Of a stretch of 64,000 nucleotides of DNA, positions 1 through 9,200 are shown piece by piece. The notes beneath the pieces are model-generated. The model searched no databases. It had not been told where the DNA came from and was given only the letters and a program-made list of their open reading frames with translations. Made by a program: the position numbers and the translations under genes. Numbering within the stretch: position 1 is the stretch's first letter; each line of letters starts with the position of its first letter. This DNA comes from Persicaria tinctoria (lineage: Eukaryota > Streptophyta > Magnoliopsida > Caryophyllales > Polygonaceae), in the NCBI GenBank assembly GCA_037127255.1, contig JBANSL010000014.1, positions 70,601,646 through 70,665,645 on the forward strand, read 5' to 3'.

Positions 1-729
1 AAAAAAAAGAAGAAGAATTGTTTATTTTATTTTTACCTTTGACCTTGGATTATAATTTGTACTTTAATCTACCTAATATATAAAATAGATGAAATCAATA
101 CCATGTCTTCAAAAAAATATCATGTGTTATAGCCAGATGATTTGATTTTTTTATTTTTTTATTTTTTTTTGCAAATTTTTTCGGCAAGATAAATTTCTAC
201 AATTTTTGTCTTTTCTTAAAATTATTTTGTAACTTGTATTAATCTATGCCTACTAATCTAAACTTTTTTTCTTCATTTATTTTTATCAAAATAAAAGGTG
301 AACATAAAGTTTTCTCCTTTTTTTTATCTTATAGAGAGAGATGTTTAGGGTTTAAGAATAAAGATATTTAGGATTAAACTTCATAATTTTGCAAAATATT
401 TTTTTCCCTTTTATATAAGAGGATTTAAGGGGGGGGGGATGTTATTCACTTTGAATGGGCAATTGTTCAATTGTAATAAACATTCATTTACTTGAAAAAA
501 GGTATTTATTTTGAGTGAGTGATTATTCAGTTGTATTAGTTATTGGAACTCTCACTACAAATGAATAACTATTCACTTAAATCAAACAATGTTTTTCAAC
601 TGAATAACTACCCACTACAATTAAATAACTCAATCAAAGTATATGTCAACTCATTGTGTGTCCGAAGATTATATGAAAAGTAATATCCGCATCAGATTTT
701 TATCGTAATAAGATTATTTGTCTCATACT
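1..729. other. AT-rich intergenic DNA
   Basis: AT-rich sequence with several A or T runs and a G run near 430-438. Short ATTCACTT/ATTCAGTT-like motifs recur between 445 and 620. I see no convincing reading frame. Confidence 0.6.
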
Positions 730-742
730 CTCTCATGTTCAA

Positions 743-1553
743 ACGACACAATTCCAATCTCAGAACATCACGGACATGTCGAGCAACACGAGAAAAGACC
801 TGGGAAAACAATTCTTCACCAAACTTGCTACGACTTGGTGGTGTGTTTGGTATTTCAGAGACAGAGCTCTCTTTGACAACATAAGGCCTGACCCGAGAAC
901 CATAACTGCTTATACAAACGAACAAATCTATAACTGGAATAAAGCTAAATTGACAAACGTAGACTTTACATAAAAAAAATATCAAGGACCCGCGCAAAAA
1001 AAAAAAAAAAAAACGACCTACAAACAAATGGATTAAACCACCCCCAAACTATCATAAACTCAATTTCAACGGGGCACTTTCTGCATCAAACAAGAGATCC
1101 TTTGGTTTTATCATCAGAGACCAGCTGGGAAACCCTATCAGCTTGGGGGCTGGCACTTCACCATTGAATTATGTAATTGGTGTTGAAGGCTATGCACTAT
1201 GGATTGGTATCCAAGCTGTCTTGATTTTGTAAATCACCCATGTATTCATTGAAGAAGACACTCTCACCATTATTAATTGTCTTAAAGGACTTTGGTCTCC
1301 CCTTGATGAAGTAGAAATGATTATTTATGACGTTACTCTTTCTATGTGTCGCTTTGCCTTAGCTCCGATTTGTCACATTTACAGGGAAGTCAATCGGGTA
1401 GCTGATCGTTTGACACGCCTTGATCACGTCTTCTCGGGGCCATCTATCCCCAATTACTCTGAGCTTGTTGATCTCATTCGTTCATGTGCCCATGGCTAGT
1501 ATGGCTACCTAACTTGACCAAATTTTTTCCGTTATAAAAAAAAAAAAAAAAAA
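743..1553 (+). mobile_element. 5'-truncated LINE (L1-type) insertion
   Basis: The segment ends in an A-run (about 1535-1553). It is flanked by a 13-bp direct repeat CTCTCATGTTCAA at 730-742 and 1554-1566, which fits a target-site duplication. Inside are the end of a LINE ORF2 and its RNase H-like domain. A 3' A-tail, a long target duplication and a missing 5' part together are the signature of target-primed reverse transcription. The insertion is dead: it has a frame change and an internal stop. Confidence 0.85.
776..1499 (+). pseudogene. LINE ORF2 C-terminal remnant with RNase H-like (RVT_3) domain
   Basis: Positions 776-970 encode the linker upstream of the RNase H-like domain in plant LINEs (motif WWCVWYFRDRALF). 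From about 1029 the reading continues in another frame, the switch falling around an A-run at 996-1013. This second part has the RNase H-like motifs NFNGALS, GFIIRDQLGNP, VEGYALWIG and, at 1380-1410, HIYREVNRVADRL. A TAA at about 1229 interrupts it. Plant LINE RNase H-like domains end with this type of REANxVAD motif. The frame change and stop make it a pseudogene; the reverse transcriptase and endonuclease parts are missing. Confidence 0.8.
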
Positions 1554-1566
1554 CTCTCATGTTCAA

Positions 1567-2056
1567 GCCCTTGCACTATTTTGGAACTCATTTTCATTTT
1601 TCAAACAAGATAATTGCCTCAGGCTCAAGGTATGGTAACCAGCTGAGAGGCCCAAGTCACATATCATATGGCCCAATATCAGGGGTTAATAATTCCACTA
1701 ACTGCAAGCTTGAAGCCTACTGGGCCCAGAGTTAGCATTCGACCCAATAAATATTACACCCCGAATTGCTTGCTCCACAAAGAACTACAAACCAACAATA
1801 AGGTGCCATTAATCTCATATTTCAATTTCTTATTTATATTTTTAAAGGGATCATCCACCTCTATTTCTTACACACCACCTCAAGTGCAAGCAGCAGAGAC
1901 TGATTCTCATATTAATCTGAATCCAACTAATCTAAAAACTAGGAAGTTGGGACTTGGGATTGTGCGCGTACCTACCTAATAGTCCGGCTTATAAGTTCAT
2001 CCAAAAATATAATAAGAAAACTTTATACAATATTTAATTTATGAAAAATTTTCTTT
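1567..2056. other. Intergenic, no supported gene
   Basis: An open frame at 1668-1979 (103 codons) has no recognisable domain and looks like chance. The 3' part is AT-rich and leads into the left target-site copy of the MULE. Confidence 0.45.
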
Positions 2057-2065
2057 TTTTCTTTT

Positions 2066-2790
2066 AGGAAATTTCGCCTCGTAACCTTGAGGTTTTGCCT
2101 AATTCGCGTGGTAAACAAAGGTTTCATTTATTTCGCCTGGTAACCCTGTGGTTTCGAAATTTTTTGTCTCACGCTCACAAGTTTGAATTTGTCCAATAAT
2201 TGTGTTTTATAATTATGGACGAATGAGTATTGTAATATTAATAAATTTTGTGGTATATTTTCACAAATACCACCATTGTGAAAGTATCTCAATAGATCTC
2301 GTATGACGCATACAACTAAGCCAAACCAACGGTGACAGTGGAGGAAGAATCGCCCTGAGCCAAGGCTGAAGAACAACGGTAGGTGGCCGACGACCGGTGT
2401 CAGAGGGGCAGCGGCGGCGCAGGTGGTGGCTGGCGGCGGCTGCGACTGGTGGTGGTGTCGTGGTGGGTCGCGATTTCAGGTTAGTTTTAAGAGTTCGAAT
2501 TTTTCAATCGCATCCCTCGAAAGTTCCATTCTATTTATCAATTTAGTTGTTGTTGAGTGGGATTAGTGGTCTAGGTGTGAATTTGATCTCAAATCATGGC
2601 TTGAAGCTTCGAATTTGGAATCATGAATTTTAGGGTTTTAGAGTACGAAAATTTGGGGGTTTTTTGGTTGTTGTTTGTAGGGTTCGAAAATTTTAGGGAA
2701 TGAGGTCGTAATAGCTCAGATTATGTGGTCCTACACTTGAACTAATGTATATCAAGAATGAAAGACTAATGCTCTTCAAGCTGAAAATTT
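2066..2790 (+). repeat. Left inverted arm of the MULE
   Basis: It reads as the reverse complement of 5084-5817, with scattered substitutions and small indels. The outer part contains two imperfect TTTCGCCTxGTAACC repeats. The inner part is GC-rich (2390-2470) and ends near 2790, where similarity between the arms stops. Confidence 0.8.
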
Positions 2791-2805
2791 GTTGATTATC
2801 ATAAA

Positions 2806-3099
2806 TTGAGCAGACTCTCGAAATGCTTGAGAAAAAGGAGAACCTTTTAATAAAGAAAGCAACAGCTGAAGTAAAAAAGGCCAAAGAGTTTACAAGAGCA
2901 AAAACCCCAAGTTCATTGTTGGATTCGTCTTGTTCACCTGAAAGTATGAAGTATTTATTCTTCATCTTGTATGTCGAAACCCCATGTTGATTTTGCTTCT
3001 GTGTTTTTTGACAAGCTGCCATACAATGTTTAGAGAGGAAGAGACTGTATGAACAAGAGGTTGAGAAACTTGGCAATTTCCAACTTTGAATTCATGACC
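2806..3099 (+). pseudogene. Captured fragment of a SNF7/VPS32 (ESCRT-III) gene
   Basis: Two exon pieces are visible. Positions 2818-2899 encode TLEMLEKKENLLIKKATAEV and run on to KAKEFTRAK. Positions 3011-3099 encode AAIQCLERKRLYEQ and then LGNFQL, a TGA stop, and IHDQ followed by a GT. These are the N-terminal helices of plant SNF7/VPS32, the main filament subunit of ESCRT-III in endosomal sorting. Intron-like DNA still separates the two pieces, so the copy was taken at the DNA level and not by reverse transcription. The first exon start seems to be one base out of frame, and the stop shows the copy is non-functional. It lies inside the MULE. Confidence 0.8.
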
Positions 3100-4160
3100 A
3101 GGTCAGCAACTCATCATGTCTCCACCTACTTTGTCATGGATCACTCGTAATTCAAAGCAAGTCAGGAAATGAATGATTCTATTTATATAAAGTTAAAATA
3201 ATCTGATTTTTTATATATAAAAAGACACAAAGATGGATGCAATGATAATAGGATCCAATCAATAGATGATCGTTGTAGACCTACATCTATAAAACATTAG
3301 AAGGTTTGATCTGGGCATGTTGTTGTCTTTTGTTTTCAAGCCTTACATTACAGGTCTTTAAAATCTTTGAAGTATATAGCTTCACATGTGTTGAGATTAG
3401 TTGCATAGTTTTCCCAATTGAAATGGCCTAAATCAAGTACCACTGCTTGCTACTATATAGTGCTCTTGTTTTTCTCTATATATTATAAGGATTACTTTTT
3501 ATGTTAGTCAATATTTTCTCTTCCCTTTTCATATTGAACATAATTATTTGGGTTAGTTTTTAGTAGTCAATGGGTAAAATAATGGCTTTACAGATCTACA
3601 TCGCTAGCAGGCAATATTCTATTGTGTTGTGTATTGATGAATTAAGATAGCTTTACAGATCTTACACCTATTGTAGTATTTGGTTATTCATTATCGTCAA
3701 GTTGAAACTTTAAAGGCTGTTGGAGCAAGCTATGTAGTTGTGTGGTGAACTTTTGATTTTGGGTCAGCGATAACAAAGGGTTTAATCAAAATGAACATCC
3801 AGATTTTTGCTGGTATTTCGGAGATAGAAAAGGCATGTATACAACTTCTATGCAAACACACTCAGAAAATTTCCATATTCAATTTTATGATACAGTAATT
3901 ATTCAGCTAGTTATACAACACAAATTGATTATAGATTACATGTTTGGTTATTAGGAGAGAAAAACTCTTGATAGACAGCTTGCTCAATGAGCGGAAAGAT
4001 GCTAGTCACAAGGTTATTCTTGTAAAATAATGGCTTGAAGAGCGAAAGAATTATCAAGTATGTCACTGGTTCATCTTTTTCAGCTTGTAAAGATTACTAC
4101 TTCTAAATAGATTAACACAATGTGGATATTTGTTTGCCTATTGGTTTCGATTTTTTTTCC
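3100..4160. other. MULE interior without a recognised gene
   Basis: AT-rich interior DNA. A short stretch at about 3955-4060 reads REKLLIDSLLNERKDAS and then, after a stop, WLEERKNYQ. It looks like another captured exon, but I cannot name the source gene. Confidence 0.4.
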
Positions 4161-4171
4161 TACAAATTTTT

Positions 4172-4240
4172 AGCCTATTAGCTCAATCGGTAGAGCAATG
4201 TGCTTAGGCACAAGGTGTGGGTTCGAATCCCATATAGGCT
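4172..4240 (+). tRNA. tRNA-like sequence (probably not a functional tRNA), inward-facing left copy
   Basis: A 69-nt cloverleaf-like sequence: 7-bp acceptor stem (AGCCTAT with ATAGGCT), D-arm TAGCTCAATCGGTAGAGC, and T-arm with loop TTCGAAT. The A and B boxes of a Pol III promoter are recognisable. The anticodon arm is irregular (stem TGTG/CACA with a short loop), so decoding is unlikely. It is paired with an inverted copy at 4363-4430, and similarity continues a few bases outside both copies (AAATTT near each outer edge). Confidence 0.55.
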
Positions 4241-4362
4241 ATATACATATTGAAAAAAGTGAGAAGAATCCCAAAGAAGAAAAATAGGAGGATACATATT
4301 ACTACCATGATGATGTTGAAAACAAAGTTGTGACAGGATACCAATGTACAATTTTACGGATC

Positions 4363-4430
4363 AACCTATGTGGGAGTCGAACCCACATCATGTGTATAAC
4401 ACATTGCTCTACCATTTGAGCTAATAGGTT
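4363..4430 (-). tRNA. tRNA-like sequence, inward-facing right copy
   Basis: Read on the minus strand it gives acceptor AACCTAT/ATAGGTT, a D-arm with TAGCTCAAATGG and GAGC, and a T-loop TTCGACT closed by GTGGG/CCCAC. The anticodon stem-loop is one or two bases off canonical size. Both acceptor strands differ from the left copy by a compensated change, so pairing is kept. Together with 4172-4240 it forms a small inverted pair 122 bp apart in the centre of the MULE. Confidence 0.5.
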
Positions 4431-5083
4431 AAACAAATTTTGCCCTTGTGCATTTAACTAGCAATATAAACACATTCAACTCTGTGCATAACTTTGGTTG
4501 GTTGAGCATATGTTACCTGTCAATTGTATAACTAAAAGCAAACAAACAACAAAGAAATGAGATTGATAACTAGAAGAGTCGATTCCTTGCTATCGATCTA
4601 GATCATAAGCTAACCATCCTACATAGGATGAAACAATTAGTTACGCTTGCTTGTCTCTTTATGTGCTGGTAGTCAAAGCAGGATTATCAGTGAACAAAGT
4701 AAAACAGGATGATATAGATACATTTCTATGAACCTTAAAAGCAAACAATATGCTTCATACATAAAATAAAACTCACCAATCAGACATCAATAAACTAAGA
4801 TTACAACCATAAGAATCTCAAACTCCTCCATACAAAGTCTTGTTAGTTCTAAATGATCATAGTTATGTTGTATACCAAGTAGTTATGTCAATTTCACATA
4901 GTGATAGCTTAACATACTTAGCAAGATGCACAAAACTCAATCAACAAATGAAGGAATAACCTATAATAAAAATCAGCAACTAATCAAGGAAAAACCTAAA
5001 ATCGAACAAAATTTTGAGATTCTGAGCTATTACTTGAGACCTAAAATTGAACAAAATTTTCACAGACTTATCAGAAACAACTT
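4431..5083. other. MULE interior, AT-rich
   Basis: AT-rich DNA between the tRNA-like pair and the right arm. I recognise no gene fragment here. Confidence 0.4.
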
Positions 5084-5817
5084 TTCAACTTGAAGAGTGT
5101 TAGTCTTTCATTCTTGATATACATTAGCTCAAGTGTAGGACCAAATAATATGAGCTATTACAACCCCATTGCCTAAAATTTTCGAACCCTACAAACAACA
5201 ACAAAAAAACCCCCAAATTTTCGGACCCCAAAACCCTAAAATTCATGATTCCAAATTCGAAGCTTCAAGCCATGATTTGAGATCAAATTCACAACCTTGA
5301 ACACTAACCCCACTCAACAACAACTAAATTGATAAATAGAATGGAACTTTCGAGGGATGCGATTGAAAAATTCGAACTCTTAAAACTAACCTGAAATCGC
5401 AACCCACCACGGCACAACCACCAGTCGCAGCTGCCGCCGGCCACCACCTGTGACGTCACCGCCTGCTCCGCCTCCGCCCCTCTTACACCGATCGCCGGCC
5501 ACCTACCGTTGTTCCTCGGCCTTGGCTCAGGGCGATTCCTCCTCCACTCTCACCGTTGGTTTGGCTCATCAGTTGGATACGAGATCTATTGGGATCTATT
5601 TTCACAATGGTAGTATTTGTGAAAATATACCACAAAATTTATTAATATTACAATACTCACCCGTCCATAATTTTAAAACACAATTATTGGACAAACTCAA
5701 ACTTGTGGGCGCGAGACAAAAAATTTCGAAACCACAGGGTTACCAGACGAAATAACTGAAACCTTTGTTTACCACGCGAATTAGGCAAAACCTCAGGGTT
5801 ACCAGGCGAAATTTCCG
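5084..5817 (-). repeat. Right inverted arm of the MULE
   Basis: Reverse complement of 2066-2790. Differences include several substitutions in the GC-rich stretch around 5400-5470. The outer tip reads GGAAATTTCGCCTGGTAACC on the minus strand. Confidence 0.8.
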
Positions 5818-6052
5818 TTTTCTTTTTTGTTGCAGGATAAACCGCATTACATTCATTTCTCATGTAACTACCAACCACACAACAAGAGGCCAAACCCATA
5901 TCCTTTCATTGGAAACATATATATAAAACATGGTTGGATCGATGTCGCCTTACAAGGATTCGAGGAGTCTCTTCTTTTCGGGTCTAAATAAAATCTACGG
6001 GCTCAAAAGGACTCGACTGACACGGGCTAATGAACCGATTAAGACATCAAAG

Positions 6053-6231
6053 TGTAAACAATCAGTAGGGTTTGATAATTGTGATTCTTGATTTCTTTCA
6101 TTAACTTGGAATGAATATATAGATACAATGCTTGGGCTCTAAGGCCTATTGGATATGCACAGCGGATATGGAAAGATATACAAAAATACAAAAGGATAGA
6201 AATATATCCTGAATAATATTATATCCTAATA
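6053..6231 (-). repeat. 3' LTR of copia-1
   Basis: 179 bp. On the minus strand it starts TATTAGGAT and ends GTTTACA. It differs from the other LTR at one base, in the CCTATTGG/CCTATTGA context near 6151. Confidence 0.93.
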
Positions 6232-6244
6232 CCCCCCCGCAAGC

Positions 6245-9200
6245 TCATGGAGGGTCACGAACATGGAGCTTGGAGCGCAGGGAGAGGAAACGAGCCGTAC
6301 CGACCGCTTTGGTGAAGATGTCAGCAATCTGATCCTGACCGCGGACATGACGAACAATCAGAGAGCCATCCTCAACTTGCTCGCGAACAAAGTAGTAATC
6401 AATCTTGATGTGTTTAGACCGCTGATGGAAAACTGGATTGGCAGACATGTAGGTTGCACTCAAATTGTCACACAAAACTATGGGAGGCCGAACAGCTGGA
6501 GCTCGCAGTTCAGAAAGCAATTGTTGAATCCAAATGAGTTCTGTAGCGGCGAATGCAATGGCCCTGTATTCAGCTTCCGTACTGGATTTGGCGACAACAT
6601 TTTGCTTCTTAGATGCCCAGCTGATAAGATTACCACCATAGTAGATGGCAAACCCATGCTGAGAGCGACAGTCATCACCATCAGATGCCCAACCGGCATC
6701 AGAGAAGGCCACAAGACGACTGTCAGTAAGGGGACAGAAGACAAGGCCAGAGGAAAGAGTACCTTTCAGGTAGCGAAGGATCCGCTTAACAGCTGACCAA
6801 TGAACCTCAGTAGGGGAGTGCATGAACTGACAAACCCGGTTGACAACATACGAAATTTCCGGCCGAGTGATGGTGGCATACTGAAGGGCACCAACAATGC
6901 TCCTGTAGAGGTGTGGATCTGAGTGAGGATCACCGTCACGAACTAACCGAGAGGCCGGCTCAGCAGGAGACGAAATGGGGCGAGCATCTTGCATTTTACT
7001 TCGCAAGAGAAGATCGCGAATATACTTCTGCTGAGAGAGGACGATCTGATTTGATTGGCGGGTTAGTTCAATGCCGAGAAAGTAGTGAAGATCACCTAAG
7101 TCGCGCAAAGAGAAAGTCTGATTGAGAAGCCCAATGAATGTATCAATCTCTGCAGACACAGATCCAGTGACAATGAGGTCATCAACATAGACCAAGACAA
7201 GGAGAGTGGATGACCCCTGACGCCGAATAAATAGCGAGGTATCTGACTGGCAAGGACGGAAGCGATGCTGGAGGAGAAATTGTCGAAGCTTTGTGAACCA
7301 GGCACGGGGCGCTTGCTTCAGGCCATAAAGAGCTTTGCGAAGCAGACAGACAGCATGAGGAGAAGACTGATCAACGAACCCTGGAGGTTGTGCCATATAC
7401 ACCTGTTCAGAAAGATCACCATTCAAAAAGGCGTTATTAATGTCAACTTGTCGGAGAGGCCAGGACTGATGGAGAGCCAAGGAGAGCACAATGCGAATGG
7501 TGGTTGGTTTGACAACTAGACTGAAGGTGTCAAAGTAATCAACCCCTTCTTCCTGATTGAAGCCCTTTGCAACAAGGCGAGCCTTATAACGCTCAATGGA
7601 ACCATCAGCGCGACGCTTGATCCTGTAAACCCACTTACAACCAACAATGTTAGCATGCAGAGGGCGTTGTACAAGAGTCCAAGTCCCATTACGTATGAGG
7701 GCATCAAATTCAACTTGCATGGCATTCTGCCACTCAGGGGATTTGGAGGCTTGAAGAAAGGTTTTTGGTTCATCATACAAATCAGGAACAGAGGGAAGAG
7801 GGTGATTTGTGGTGATAAGAGCTTTGGGTTTCAATTTATTTGTTTGTGCTCGTATGAGCATGGGATGTGTGCTATCAGCGGCAGGGCGAAAATAGGATGG
7901 AATGATGGGTTTCTCAGAAGAGATAGGAGAGGGAGACGTACCTTGAGATGGTGACACTTGAGCCGCAAGCTCCTCCTCTAAAGACCTTGAGACCGAGCCG
8001 GGAGTGGTCGACGTGGGCGCGCCAGGATCCAGCGCGGGCGCGCCAGGATCCAGCGCGGGCGCGCCAGTATCAAGCGCGGGCGCGCCAGTGTTGGGAGTGG
8101 TGGTGGGGGTGTCGGCTGGAGATTGTGGTGAGGGTAGGGGCGATGGTAGCCAAGGGGAGGAAGCTTGCTGTAATAGGCTTAGGGTGGGGAGACGCGAGTC
8201 GGAGGATGGTGAGGGGGAGTGAACGGCTGTATGAGATGGGTATGGGAAGGTGGCTTCATCAAACATGACATGACGAGCGACATAGACTCGATTTGTGGGA
8301 ACATGAAGGCACAAGTACCCTTTGTGTTTGGAGCTGTAGCCAATGAAAATGCAAGGGGATGACCGAAACTCCAATTTGTTGGAGGTGTAAGGGCGCAGAA
8401 AAGGATAACAGAGGCACCCAAAAGTCTTAAGGAATTTGTAATCAGGGATTTTGCCATAAAGACTCTCAAAGGGAGACTTGTAATGCAACACAGGAGTGAG
8501 AGTCCTGTTGTGAAGGTAGACTGACGTGTGAAACGCATGCTCCCAGAAGCTCTGAGGGAGTTTAGCGTGAGAGAGCATGGCAAGACCCTTTTCAACAATG
8601 GTCCTGTGACGACGCTCAGCAGCCCCATTTTGGGATTGAGTGTGAGGACAAGAGACTCTGTGTAAAATACCTTGAGACTGAAGAAAGGAGGAGACATTTC
8701 GATATTCTCCTCCCCAATCTGATTGGAACTGTTTGATGTTGCTAGAGAACTGGGTCTCAACCATTTTATGAAATAACTGAACATGATGAAGGACCTGAGA
8801 TTTATGAGTCAGAAAATATATCCAGACAAATTTGGTATGATCATCCACAAAAATTAAAAAATATGAATTGCCATTAAAGGATGCAACAGGAGCAGGGCCC
8901 CAAACATCAGAGTACACTAATTCAAAAGGATGCTGACTGGACTCATGTGGACTATTGAGAGGGAGTCGATGACTCTTCCCAAGTTGACAGGACTCACAAA
9001 CTCTTTTAAGATTATTCAAAGACACTGGTAATTGAAATCTAGATACTAGACGACGGAAAACAGACTCATGCGGATGACCAAGACGCTCATGCCATGTTTG
9101 AAGGCTTGTCTTTTCTCCAAGAAAGGCTTGATGGGGTGGCCGAGATGGATCAGGTGGTTGGAGATGGTAAAGCCCGTTCTCAACGATTCCTTTGAGGAGG

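Larger units (their letters stand above)
2066..5817. mobile_element. Pack-MULE-like (Mutator-like) non-autonomous element with captured SNF7 fragment
   Basis: Long inverted arms of about 0.73 kb (2066-2790 and 5084-5817) have tips reading GGAAATTTCGCC on the left and on the reverse complement of the right. The copies are flanked by the 9-bp direct repeat TTTTCTTTT at 2057-2065 and 5818-5826. A 9-bp duplication and long terminal inverted repeats are typical of Mutator-like elements. No transposase is present. The interior holds pieces of a SNF7/VPS32 gene, intron included, and an inverted pair of tRNA-like sequences. The target repeat is low in complexity, which lowers certainty a little. Confidence 0.8.

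Noticed and set aside
692..1027. 111-codon minus-strand open frame
   Set aside because: It is the shadow of the LINE coding strand; its start is a phenylalanine run made by the A-run.
6263..6796. 177-codon plus-strand frame within copia-1
   Set aside because: Opposite-strand shadow of RNase H in an intact gag-pol; no domain of its own.
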